Notes under the pieces: model-generated
Databases searched by the model: none
What the model saw: the letters and a program-made list of their open reading frames with translations, nothing else
Told to the model about the DNA's origin: nothing
Shown: one piece after another, positions 22,948 through 31,829 of the stretch
Layout of the letters: the number at the start of each line of letters is the position of its first letter
How positions within the stretch are numbered: position 1 is the first letter of the stretch
Assembly: GCF_000150955.2 (NCBI RefSeq)
Contig: NC_011670.1
Coordinates: forward strand, 881,359 to 945,358
Direction: 5' to 3'
Length of the DNA: 64,000 bases
Source of the DNA: Phaeodactylum tricornutum CCAP 1055/1
Taxonomy: Eukaryota > Bacillariophyta > Bacillariophyceae > Surirellales > Neidiaceae
Program-made: the position numbers and the translations under genes

Positions 22948-24078
22948 ATGACGGCTTCTCAGTATGTGACCTTGATAAGCTTTAGCCCACATGTTCGGTA
23001 TCTTTGCCTACTGTCACTTTCATGGTTGTCTGTCACCAGCCATGGCTTCGCTCTCTCCCACAACACTCTTAAACGGTTTGCACCGAACAAAGCATTGTGT
23101 AGCCCCCCTACACGCCTTGACCTGATATCTTTGGTCAATTTTCGTGATGAAATCACCTTTTTTGATAAAACCGACGACGAGCGCTGTTGTATAAACCGCC
23201 AAGGAGAGTTTCGACCCCAAAAAGGTGATGTCTTTGAACTTGCCCTGGCTGAAGAAACGGACCTTCCTGATGTTTCCCGCTTCATTGTCACTAGTTTTGG
23301 CGCCGACGCAATTCGGGTCAGTCAGGATATGAGCACATTCGAAGGAATGCTCATGCGTCCTGCTGTTGAACTCGTCAATGGCTATTCCGGTATTGTCGCC
23401 TTCGCCGAAGTTTTAGCAGGCCTACGGAGTAGACTAAAAACAAGGATAGCCAACGGCTCCGACCTTTCATTGCCTGAACTCAAGGGACGTTCCCGCACAG
23501 AGCAAATATCTGAGGCCACCAACGACTCTATTGTGTTAGTACTTGGAAGACGGCACGCGGGAAATGATTGGCACATAGACGTGATTGCTTCGGTCGAGCT
23601 AAGATTGCAACTTTGTGATGCCAAGATCCCTTTCTCCCTCCCATGGCTGGACCGGATTGAACGTACTGCCGCCTCATGGATAGGTCTCGGCAAGAATCAT
23701 GCTCGGGATTTGCAGCCTTACTTAGGAAATCTGTGCGTGGCCGAAAGATACCGTGGAAGAGGTATAGGCCGAGCGTTGGTACGGTGTGTCGAAGATATTT
23801 CAAAGACAAAATGGGGCTATAGCCGAATATATTTACACGTCGACAAGGACAACGCAGCGGCGTTAAATTTGTACCAAGAGGAGGGTTATAGAGATGTGGG
23901 CCTTCGTTGGAAACCATTCTGGGCGGGCAAAGCTGTGGACATCGGATATTATGTGAAAGGTTTGAATAGGAAAGAGAGAAAGGAATACAAGGCTTCGCTT
24001 TCTATAGATAAGAAAGAGAACAAGAGCGACGCAAATACTGTGGAAGGAAAATTGAAAAGGAGCGACATAACTAGGTAA
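22948..24078 (+). CDS. GNAT-family N-acetyltransferase, probably plastid-targeted
   Basis: About 376 residues without an intron, from the ATG at 22948. The N-terminus has a hydrophobic signal (RYLCLLSLSWLSVTSHG) followed by FALSHNTLKRF. A Phe right after the predicted signal cleavage and a Ser/Lys/Arg-rich stretch are the diatom bipartite plastid presequence pattern. The acetyl-CoA binding motif A is NLCVAERYRGRGIGRALV (R-x-x-G-x-G/A), followed by IYLHVDKDNAAALNLYQEEG (motif B, Asn/Tyr). Plant plastid GNATs act on protein N-termini and lysines, but the substrate cannot be read here. The C-terminal ~40 residues are Lys-rich (RKERKEYKAS) and probably disordered. Confidence 0.8.
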   Translation: MTASQYVTLISFSPHVRYLCLLSLSWLSVTSHGFALSHNTLKRFAPNKALCSPPTRLDLISLVNFRDEITFFDKTDDERCCINRQGEFRPQKGDVFELALAEETDLPDVSRFIVTSFGADAIRVSQDMSTFEGMLMRPAVELVNGYSGIVAFAEVLAGLRSRLKTRIANGSDLSLPELKGRSRTEQISEATNDSIVLVLGRRHAGNDWHIDVIASVELRLQLCDAKIPFSLPWLDRIERTAASWIGLGKNHARDLQPYLGNLCVAERYRGRGIGRALVRCVEDISKTKWGYSRIYLHVDKDNAAALNLYQEEGYRDVGLRWKPFWAGKAVDIGYYVKGLNRKERKEYKASLSIDKKENKSDANTVEGKLKRSDITR

Positions 24079-24384
24079 GGATAATACATACATTCTCGGG
24101 AAGAATGTGGAAATGAATAGACAGTGTAAATGCCTGACCACGTCTTTCCAAGGAGCATTCACGCGTTTGAGATTATGCTGCTGGCGAAGTTGTCGACCCA
24201 CATCAGCGAGAATATTGGCTGAGGCACACGAGAAGAATGCTGTGCTTTTGTCTCTGAGATTATGCTACAGGCGAAGTTGTTGTATTATCTGGAGATCTTC
24301 TGACTGACTGTGAGGAGTATGAAGAGAAGTTAAAAGTTTCCATGAATTAAGTTGATGCTTTACAATTCGAAAGATCCCTATGGG
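24079..24384. other. Convergent intergenic region with imperfect direct repeats
   Basis: About 300 bases between the GNAT gene and the 3' end of the lipase gene. It contains the 26-base direct repeat pair at 24168 and 24255. No coding signal. Confidence 0.5.
24168..24280. repeat. Imperfect 26-bp direct repeat pair
   Basis: The 26-mers at 24168-24193 and 24255-24280 share TGAGATTATGCT and GGCGAAGTTGT and differ at two positions. Their starts are 87 bases apart, and the sequence between and after them is not similar. They sit in the 3' intergenic space of two convergent genes. They may be a local duplication remnant; no function is apparent. Confidence 0.6.
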
Positions 24385-25815
24385 CTACTTTTGAGGAACC
24401 AAGTTTCCCACGATATCAGGTTGTGCGTAGACATCGTTTAAAAACAAAGCATGCAAACCGGAATTATTGACTTCCATACGTTTGTTGTATTCGCGCAGCG
24501 TGTGTAAAGTCCAGTAGTTGAGAGGATTCCAGATAATATTCGAAAAAATCGCTTGGCTCCACCCCCGTGTAGCTCCATCCCATGCTCCTGAAAAGAACCC
24601 GTCGGTGACCTTGGGATAGCAAAGCTTAAACGTCTTGGAACCTTCAAAAATGCGAAGATTGATACCAACATGTTTAAAGAGAGAACCGACATGAGCGCGT
24701 CGATCAAAGACGTTCCAACGAAAGGCTACTTTCGGAAAAGTAGTTATTAAGTCCTTATGATTGGTGACGCGTAGATGGCGCAGTCTACCCTGACTCTCGA
24801 GCATTTGATGGGCAAGGCGGAACGATGAATCACCAACGTATGGACAGGCGAAATTGATGAGAGTAACCGGCTTTGGTACGGTCGCTTCGGGCTCGCAAGT
24901 GAGCTCAAATGCAAACAGAGTTGCCAGGGCACCTCCTAGACTATGCCCTGTCACGTACACCTACGTATCCAAGGGGAAAGGAGAGTCGGATGAGGATCGC
25001 CAAGTTCGAACGTCTTCGTCGTAGCCTCGACCGTGTTTGCGTACCTTGTAGTCGTGGTGCTTGTGGATTACAGGAAGAACATGCTCCTGTAATATTTCCT
25101 GGTATTCTGATAGATCCTCACCGTTGGGACCTTTGGCCCCTCTGTTGGAAGGCTCAAAAAGGTAGTCGTGGAACCCATTGTGAACTCTAACAGTAGGCAC
25201 CTGACTTGCATTGGCCTTCATTCGATTCGGGATTTCTTTCATGTACATCTCAAGATTGGTAGCCCAATCCAGAGGAGTTACCGAACCCCGAAAGCATACG
25301 GTAACACGTTCACGTACGTGATCAACTTCAATCATGTAGACAAGCTCCTCTTTCTCAGTCTCATCGTCGAATGCAACGATTGTAGCTGCAGTGGCATTTT
25401 GCACTTTCCCTTCGCTGTGTTCGAGTGGCGACCCAGCCATCATATTCCGATCACTGATAGTCTGCAGCAAATCAATATAGAATTCCTTGCCAAATTTTGA
25501 ATCCGCAAGTTCATGCTGGTTGCCTTGGACAACTTTTAGCACTTCAGAATGTGTAATAGGCAATGCTAGAGCCCTTTCCGATTGCACTGTAAGCTTTCCC
25601 TGGCGAGCTAGGCTACGGAGCTCCGCCAAAGCATAGACTAGTACGCTGGATTCTAGCATTTCATCAACTTCAGTATACAGACTCGGCCAGGCGTGGTCCC
25701 TTTGGCATGTCACAAATGGTGACATTTCCTCGTCCTTCATGCTGGTCGTGTCAGAATTTTTCTTCTGGAGATTATCGTCCTTCTGCGGAGCGAACATTCC
25801 AAAGAATCGTTTCAT
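24385..25815 (-). CDS. Class 3 lipase (alpha/beta hydrolase)
   Basis: Two exons (25815-25045 and 24960-24385). The 84-base intron (AAG|GTACGC ... ACGTAG) ends in the TAG that otherwise looks like a stop just before the active site. Splicing yields HDYK-VYVTGHSLGGALATLFAFEL, the class 3 lipase nucleophile elbow, in about 448 residues. Other family marks are VTVCFRGSVTPLDWATNL before it (oxyanion region), INFACPYVGDSSF after it, and VTNHKDLITTFP carrying the likely catalytic Asp. The C-terminal catalytic His is probably in the LNYWTLHTLREYNKRM stretch. The enzyme would hydrolyse acylglycerols or galactolipids. The start at 25815 (MKRFFGMFAPQ) is the first ATG of the open frame, but a small upstream exon behind a GTAAGA donor near 25920 is possible and could add a targeting sequence. 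Confidence 0.87.
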
Positions 25816-26320
25816 TATGTGGAAAGTATCAATGCTGCCAAAGAGATCGAGAACACAATTTGAGATCTTGCTCACAGTCAATTTTGTGGGAATCGAATGC
25901 CAGGAGGAATGCGGTTTATCTTACATGAGTCGACAAACAGTAAAACCCTCTATGCAGTATTTGGCGCGGTACCTTATTATGGAACATATGCAATGTTATA
26001 GTCGAATGATTGCGGTTGATATGCACCACTGTGGGGGCTATTCTAGTTTTTCGCTTTTCTTTTATGCCCTTTTAGTCATGCCGGAGAGAGCTACACAAAA
26101 ATCTGGTGATAGCGACGCGGTTGTTCGCTACGAAGACGTGGAAACAATACATACACTGTTCAGGACATTCGAGAAGAGGGCACAGGTCCCTGAATACTAA
26201 CCAAACGGCCGGAAATCAGAACTCTAGCAAAAGGACGCTCTCACAGTCAGTGTCCACGAGAGTGGCCTTTCAACAAACCTTGACTTCCTGTTGGTCACAC
26301 TACTGTAAAAGTCTGCCCCG
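25816..26320. other. Intergenic region
   Basis: About 500 bases between the lipase start and the end of the ChaN-like gene, both minus-strand. A minus-strand CATGTAAGAT donor-like site near 25920 and a TTTGGCAG acceptor near 25830 could delimit a lipase 5' intron. A 153-codon plus-strand frame here is antisense to the lipase exon and unsupported. Confidence 0.35.
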
Positions 26321-27819
26321 TCAACCTACCACCAAGTAATCGGCGAGAGCCAGGACACCACCCGTTGACGATGGCAAGGTTCGTTCCGGGGAATCAAATT
26401 GTACGTCATCTTTCAAATAACGGATTTGCAGAGTAATGGTTTCCGGACGATCCGAAACGGCACCCTCCATGCCTACCGTGCCCGACGGTCGCGTATCAAT
26501 CAATGTCGGGTTCAGCAGAACTGAAACACACGCGGCGTCATTCGGCGCAAGCCGGGCGTATCGCCCCGGAATTCCGTTGCGAAACTTGACGTGATCCGCC
26601 CCTACCAAACCCACGAGGAGTCCACCGGGATTCGCCTTGGTCCAGGAGTAGGCGGCGTTCGCCATAGCTTCGTCCCACAAAATTCTCCCGCTGAAGAAAT
26701 TGCGAAAGGGCATGGGCTCATCCAACTTTTCCCCCGACATGCTGTACTTGAGCAGACCCATTGCTTCATGTAGATCGTAGGAGGGTCGGATAACGTAGTC
26801 GACATAGGTTCCGAATTCACGAGGCTTGGCAAAGGCTGCAAAACCAGGTCTGTAGTGTTGTAGCAGAGAATAACAAAATTAGCAATGGATGGGAACGAGA
26901 AAAAACCCAATCGTACACGGATTTTAATCTCCGACCACGCTATCAACGTACGCGTCACTAATATACTGCCGGAGTCGTTCACTCGGCAACCCCGGTAGAC
27001 CTCCTTTTTCGACGAGTACCAAATCTTCTGAATTGACGTTGAGTGCCACTAGAGGCATACGCAATTCCTTGGCCGTGGCAAAAACGGGCTCGTACACTTC
27101 GAACGGCCACATCCAGCGCGTGTCCCATTCAACGCGTTGACGCATTTCGGCGGCGGATATCTTCCCGGCCAGGTAGTCGTTCAGAACAGGCTGAAACTTA
27201 ATCTGTACCTGTTCCAGTCCTACCGCTGTGGGGGACCCGGTGGCTTGGCGGAGTTGATGCACTTGGCGGAGAATGTCGACTTGCAAATTGTGGTCCTTGA
27301 CGGAGTTGTGGTGCTCGCCCAACCACAAGGCTCCGCCGTTGCGCGACGATATTGTTTGCAGAAAATCCGCCTTCTGTACAAGGAATTCAACAATAGAACG
27401 ACGACGATGGCCGAGCGAAAAGCGTGAGATGGTGCTTCGCCGAACAACAACAACAACAACACTGACACCGGGTCTCCTCTACTCAATAACGAAGGACAGG
27501 TACGAACCTGAATGGGCAACAGACTAGGATTAAGTGCGGCAGTGGAATCGGGAACGACCCGGTACGAGTCAAAGGTGAGTCCGTTTGACGGTACGGCGGC
27601 GTGTACCGTCCCGAGTCCCCCGCCCAATCCACCTAGCACCGCAGCACCCGACACCATGCGTTCAATCGCATGACGCCGGTGCAGGGTCGACCCGGTGGCG
27701 CTAGGTTCCAGATTTGTATTTAATTGCCACGCTGTGGATTGCAACGAGCGATCCGACGCGATCAGAATGACTAGCAACATCCCGGAAACGCCCGGGAGCG
27801 AAGCGTACGAACGTGGCAT
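26321..27819 (-). CDS. ChaN-like (Cofac_haem_bdg/DUF399) protein with plastid-type presequence
   Basis: Three exons: 27819-27508, 27373-26952 and 26849-26321. Introns are 134 bases (CAG|GTTCGT ... TACAG) and 102 bases (GC|GTACGT ... CTACAG). They give one frame of 420 residues. The N-terminus has a hydrophobic signal (PGVSGMLLVILIASD) and then a basic/Ser-Thr stretch, a likely bipartite plastid presequence. A second Ala-rich segment (MVSGAAVLGGLGGGLGTVHA) resembles a thylakoid-lumen signal. The domain is marked by GALWLGEHHNSVKDH (the G-E-x-H motif) and by GLVGADHVKFRNGIPGRYA near the C-terminus, which matches the family's G-x-x-H-x-x-x-x-GIP ending. Bacterial ChaN binds haem and is related in fold to Tiki/TraB proteins. 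Haem or metal binding and lumenal location here are inferred. Intron 1 carries a short CAA/TTG microsatellite. Confidence 0.77.
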
Positions 27820-28494
27820 GGCAATGAGGTGCAGCGACGACGACGACGGAAAGAATGAATGGATGCTGTCACCAGTAAAGAGTGCAAGGATGCAACAATA
27901 CGTGTGTCTATGAATGTAGTGTGGAGGCAAGAGCTGAGGAATCAGAGACTAGTTTCGACGGACATGCCAGTGCGGATGCGGTGGTGAGAACGACTCGACG
28001 ATCTGAGTGACTCGCGTTCGAAATTCTTTGCATTCGCGTTTACGGCGTGCCACATGGTAGTACCATGGATGGTACTGCTGTTTTGTTAGTCACAAATACG
28101 TAGCCTATTCTGTGGCTTACCCTTTCTACCGCGTTCGCACAGTGAAGTGGAGAAATTGGAGAGGGGGGCGTGAACGTGGGGTGCTTTCCGCGACTCCGAA
28201 TCAGTCCGGTCACGCTCCAGGGGGGACCCGCCGCCAAACTCGATCGACTGCCGTGTACGGTCCAGTCATGGTACCTGAGCTGCGATATCATCGAGGATCC
28301 AGCGCTCACCCAGAGCCGTAAACGCCATTCATTTTTCTAACAGAGTAAACTCCTTCCCCCACTGTCAAGCTGGCATCGATCGAACTTTTTGGGAAAAGGC
28401 GATATATTTCCGTGCCAAGGGGATCGACAACACCAACGAACTTTGCACTTTCGTCGTCAGTATTGTCATTTTCATTCGACGGGAACTATCAAAA
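27820..28494. other. Divergent intergenic region
   Basis: About 675 bases between the ChaN-like and RRM genes, which point away from each other. Both promoters must lie here. No RNA gene, repeat or convincing short ORF is visible. Confidence 0.4.
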
Positions 28495-29673
28495 ATGGCG
28501 CCCAAGTCCGCCGCCCAATTGCGTCGTCTGCACGAACGGGCAGCGGCAAGGGGAGAAACGTACACCCTCACGGCGTCCACTAGCACCACCCCTGACCTTG
28601 GCGACGTCGGCAACCAGCAAGGAAACAAGGAATCCTCTTCCTCCATCGCTCCACCATCCCGACACAACGGAAGCAGTCCCCAAACCACGGGGACGATCAC
28701 ACGAACAGACGGCGTCCGACGCGAAACTGCGGTGCAGCTACGGCAAGCCTTGGACGCGATCGAGCAACGTACGGACACGACCGCCAAAGATCGTCGGTCG
28801 GCAAAACGCAAGGCGGAAGCCATTGCCGCGGAAGCGGCGGGCTGTACAGCAACCGAACTTCTTGCATGGTACGAGCAACACGGTGCGAACGACCCCGACG
28901 CGGCCGCCTCCAAAATCCCCTACATTGTCTTTGTCGGACAGCTTTCCTACGATACGACCAAGGATAGTCTGTTCCAACACATTCGGAAAGAAATCGGAAC
29001 GGAACACAAGGTCAATCCGTCCACGGTCAAGATTCGCCTGCTCACCGACGCGAAAACAAAAAAATCGCGTGGTATGGCCTTTGTCGAAGTCCCAGACCCA
29101 GAAATGCTCTACGCTTGCCTTAAATTGCATCACACCTTTTTGGAAGGCCGTCGACTCAACGTGGAACGCACGGCTGGTGGTCGCAAGTCTAGCGATCAAC
29201 GGAAAACCAAAATTCAACAACGCCGCCAAGAACAGGAACAGTACTTTGGGACGGTGGTGGACAACATGCTGCAAGAGCATTACAAAAGTGGAGAAATCAA
29301 GCCACACGAAATTGATGACGGCGTTGTTGGTCTTTGCAAAAGGCATTCGGCAACCGTCGTGCAAGCCGCTTTGGAGAAATACGTAGAATCCAACGGTCGA
29401 GACATGGACAACCCCAGTGCTTACCTGACATTTTTGCTTGGAAAACTGGCCGAAGAGGGTATTTTCGAAAAGAAGGACGAAACAAACGACAAAGGCCGCC
29501 CACCCAAGCGACCACGACCAGAAAAAAGGAAAACTGCGAGCAACAGGGCAATCGAGAAAACCTCCGAATTTATCGAGGCTGGAGTAGACATGAGTATCAG
29601 CGAGAAAAAAAGGGGGGATCTGAACAAAATCTTCCCGTCGATGCGCAGAGGGCGTGGTCGCGGCTACATGTAA
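28495..29673 (+). CDS. RNA-recognition-motif protein, nuclear/nucleolar type
   Basis: A single exon of 392 residues beginning MAPKSAAQLRRLHERAAARG. Residues 85-125 form a charged helical region. One RRM spans about residues 140-225: RNP2 is IVFVGQLSYD and RNP1 is KSRGMAFVEVPD. After it come Gln/Arg-rich helix QQRRQEQEQYFG and a helical domain (EIDDGVVGLCKRHSATVVQAALEKYV). The tail is basic (GRPPKRPRPEKRKTA) and ends in RRGRGRGYM, an RG-rich RNA-binding end. The layout suggests a ribosome-biogenesis or mRNA-processing factor, but I cannot name the orthologue. A long overlapping frame in another phase is an artefact of base composition. Confidence 0.8.
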   Translation: MAPKSAAQLRRLHERAAARGETYTLTASTSTTPDLGDVGNQQGNKESSSSIAPPSRHNGSSPQTTGTITRTDGVRRETAVQLRQALDAIEQRTDTTAKDRRSAKRKAEAIAAEAAGCTATELLAWYEQHGANDPDAAASKIPYIVFVGQLSYDTTKDSLFQHIRKEIGTEHKVNPSTVKIRLLTDAKTKKSRGMAFVEVPDPEMLYACLKLHHTFLEGRRLNVERTAGGRKSSDQRKTKIQQRRQEQEQYFGTVVDNMLQEHYKSGEIKPHEIDDGVVGLCKRHSATVVQAALEKYVESNGRDMDNPSAYLTFLLGKLAEEGIFEKKDETNDKGRPPKRPRPEKRKTASNRAIEKTSEFIEAGVDMSISEKKRGDLNKIFPSMRRGRGRGYM

Positions 29674-29700
29674 AACTAAAACCAGACTATTCTATACACT

Positions 29701-31146
29701 CTATCCATTTTTCGATTGCTTACGGCCTTGTTTCGGTTTCCACACGAAACCGAGAGCGTCGAGTTGATTGCGCCGTTTTGGCGCATTCTCGCCTTTCAGG
29801 TACGTGTCTTTCGTGCGCACGTCTTTCAGTCGCTGCCCGAGGGGGAGACCCCAGAGATGCTCAGGCCAAGGCCACTCTTGTCCATCATGTTCCGTCGTTG
29901 ATGGAGCCGGAACTTTAAAGTGATAGGGAACGTCTAAATATCTATCGTGCATTCGCGAGTAGATTGCTGCGGCGTGTACAACCCGTAGCCATCCCAGATC
30001 AGCGTTTCCACCCCAGTGAAAGCCTAGTTTTTGCAACATTTGTTTTCGTTCGGGTTTGTCCTTTACGTACAAATCCTTTTGTCGCACCGCGATACACTTT
30101 GCACCTAGCGGGTACCCCCACAATTCGTTTGGCCACAGATCTTCCGACGGCACAATGTAATTCGATGGGATGGATATAGATATCGACCGACCAACGCTAA
30201 ACGCCCCACATTTTTCGAGCTTGGCGTAGTGCCGCAATGCCGCATAGAAAATCCGGTAGCGTCTTTCTTGCGCGTCCCAAACAAATCCTAACCCGTCTAG
30301 CTGATCTCTACGAGATCCAGCGTTGTCATCACGCAGAAAATCGCTACGCGATCGAATGCGATACACGCAATTCCCCAACGGGATCTTCCAAGTTGCTTTG
30401 GACCAGCGATTGTCCCCTTGTGGTACCACGTAGCTGCTTGGTACGAGAAGATTTCCGTATAGTGTCCTGTATGTTATCAGAGCCTCTAGGATCAGATTCC
30501 ACTCGGGTTGCAGCCGTTCCCAGACAAATCCTAATTGATTTAGCTCAGCAACGCGATCAGGCTTCGACTTGACGTTCCGTTGCCACCATTTCATGTCATA
30601 GATGGTGCTCAAATCGACACCATGCCACTCGTTGGCATAATCTTTCGTGTATGGTACTCGGTAGCGCCGGGGAATAACGAGGTTGCCATGGAGGGAGCTA
30701 TACGCTCGTAGCGCCTTGATAGCGGAATAGTAAGGCAGATCAACCCCACTTCTTCTTCGAAGTAAGTCATCAGTCTTCGGTTGATCTCGCGGCCCACTTT
30801 TCTTTCTACTGCCCGATCCATGTTGATCCCGTGTTTGCGTGAAACAATCTGTTGAAGCGGCTTCATCAGAATCGGTTCTTCCTCGACTCGACCGGTACTT
30901 TCGAATGCTTCGTGCCATTTGTGATGCTGGAAGCCTGTCGCAAGAGCTTTGTAATAGTGCAGCGGACGACGTTTCTTCCGGAAGATCTACCATCCATCGC
31001 ACTGTTTTGGTCTCGCCGGCAGGTCGACGAGAAACGTTTCTTTGCTCGAAGAGGAACGATTCGGTCAAGGCCGACACCATATTTACGATGGAAACAAAAA
31101 TGGTGGTCAACGTGGAACCGAGGACAACTGAACGACGGGGCGACAT
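29701..31146 (-). CDS. Helicase-associated (HA) domain repeat protein with N-terminal signal
   Basis: 481 residues, single exon. Residues 8-30 (LGSTLTTIFVSIVNMVSAL) are hydrophobic and fit a signal peptide. From about residue 150 there are four copies of the ~70-residue helicase-associated domain. Each has an aromatic/basic helix (LRAYSSLHGNLVIPRRYRVP; LITYRTLYGNLLVPSSYVVP), a W-x-L/P-L-G centre and an R-x-x-QLDxLGFVW end (RRDQLDGLGFVWD, RRNQLDALGFVWK). No helicase motifs accompany them. Stand-alone HA-repeat proteins are common in diatoms and other stramenopiles, but their function is unknown; nucleic-acid binding is a guess. The signal suggests plastid or secretory location. It converges on the RRM gene with 27 bases between stops. 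Confidence 0.72.
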   Translation of the reverse strand: MSPRRSVVLGSTLTTIFVSIVNMVSALTESFLFEQRNVSRRPAGETKTVRWMVDLPEETSSAALLQSSCDRLPASQMARSIRKYRSSRGRTDSDEAASTDCFTQTRDQHGSGSRKKSGPRDQPKTDDLLRRRSGVDLPYYSAIKALRAYSSLHGNLVIPRRYRVPYTKDYANEWHGVDLSTIYDMKWWQRNVKSKPDRVAELNQLGFVWERLQPEWNLILEALITYRTLYGNLLVPSSYVVPQGDNRWSKATWKIPLGNCVYRIRSRSDFLRDDNAGSRRDQLDGLGFVWDAQERRYRIFYAALRHYAKLEKCGAFSVGRSISISIPSNYIVPSEDLWPNELWGYPLGAKCIAVRQKDLYVKDKPERKQMLQKLGFHWGGNADLGWLRVVHAAAIYSRMHDRYLDVPYHFKVPAPSTTEHDGQEWPWPEHLWGLPLGQRLKDVRTKDTYLKGENAPKRRNQLDALGFVWKPKQGRKQSKNG

Positions 31147-31388
31147 ATCGTTTCTTACAGCCTCATTCTTCTGATAATGTTTCTATTGCGTGGTGTGTTG
31201 CCCAAAAGGAATGGTCTTCTCTTCTCTCTAGAGAGAGTAAATAAAAAGCCCAGTCTTCCGTCATCAGCGCTTTCAAGTATTCAATCGCCACCATCGACTG
31301 ATTGTGACACGGACTGCTGCAGTCGAGATAGAACAAACAAAGTCCCAGTCATGTCGCCCGCATCAAGGGGGACGCCTGAGTGTCCCAG

Positions 31389-31404
31389 AAAAAAATCAAA
31401 AAAA
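31389..31404 (-). terminator. RNA polymerase III terminator of tRNA-Ser
   Basis: Downstream of the tRNA on the minus strand come two runs of seven T (31404-31398 and 31395-31389). This is the standard oligo-T Pol III stop, starting about eight bases past the tRNA 3' end. Confidence 0.8.
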
Positions 31405-31411
31405 TTTCACA

Positions 31412-31493
31412 CGACGACGGTGAGATTCGAACTCACGCGCTCAAAGAGCAATGGATTAGCAATCCATCGCCTTAACCACTCGGCCACGTCGTC
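31412..31493 (-). tRNA. trnS: tRNA-Ser (anticodon GCU)
   Basis: On the minus strand a 7-bp acceptor stem GACGACG / CGTCGTC closes a class II tRNA. The D arm carries TGGCCGAGTGGTTAAGGC (A box). The anticodon arm GATGGATTGCTAATCCATT places GCT at 34-36. A long variable arm follows, then a T arm with GTTCGAATC (B box). The discriminator base is G, as in tRNA-Ser. No intron; CCA is not encoded. It decodes AGC/AGU. Confidence 0.95.
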
Positions 31494-31829
31494 TTTGCTT
31501 TGATAGCTACAGAGAAAACACGGAGAAAAATATACAAACAGAATTTTGAAACCATGAATTATCCATCGCGGGACTGTTGAGCTCCGTACCTCACTGCTAC
31601 ACAGTACCCTCTACCCAACCTACAATCCTTTGCTTGGATGGGGGAAAGTGGAAATCTCCTCTCCCCTCGCGAAACCAATCATGGTTTGGATACATACGTA
31701 AACCGAGTTGACGACCGATTGTTTGACTTTTTCGTCTCCTCTTCGAGCATCCTTTGCGTTGCCCCCGAGGCTCCAGGATCGTCAGCAGCTGAAGGTAGCA
31801 TCAATTGTTTTTGCTTGGACAAGTCGACC
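31494..31829. other. Intergenic region upstream of TCF25
   Basis: About 340 bases holding the tRNA 5' flank and the TCF25 promoter/5' UTR. The TCF25 frame stays open upstream to 31638 with another ATG, but the family N-terminus starts at 31830, so this is probably leader. Confidence 0.4.

Noticed and set aside
24961-24963. TAG stop immediately before the lipase active-site motif
   Set aside because: It is the 3' splice site (ACGTAG) of an 84-base intron beginning at a strong AAG|GTACGC donor.
25739-26200. 153-codon plus-strand frame near the lipase gene
   Set aside because: Half of it is antisense to the lipase first exon and the rest has no recognisable features.
27444-27460. CAA microsatellite
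   Set aside because: Short simple repeat inside an intron; common and without evident role.
28738-29364. 208-codon minus-strand frame
   Set aside because: Antisense to the RRM coding region, no domain, no splice or start context.
28412-29386. Long 324-codon plus-strand frame overlapping the RRM gene
   Set aside because: It lies in a different phase over a gene with clear RNP motifs; its composition is low-complexity Arg/Pro/Thr as expected for a shadow frame.
31223-31236. 14-base palindrome TCTCTCTAGAGAGA
   Set aside because: Simple CT/GA composition; short palindromes of this kind are expected by chance and nothing nearby uses it.
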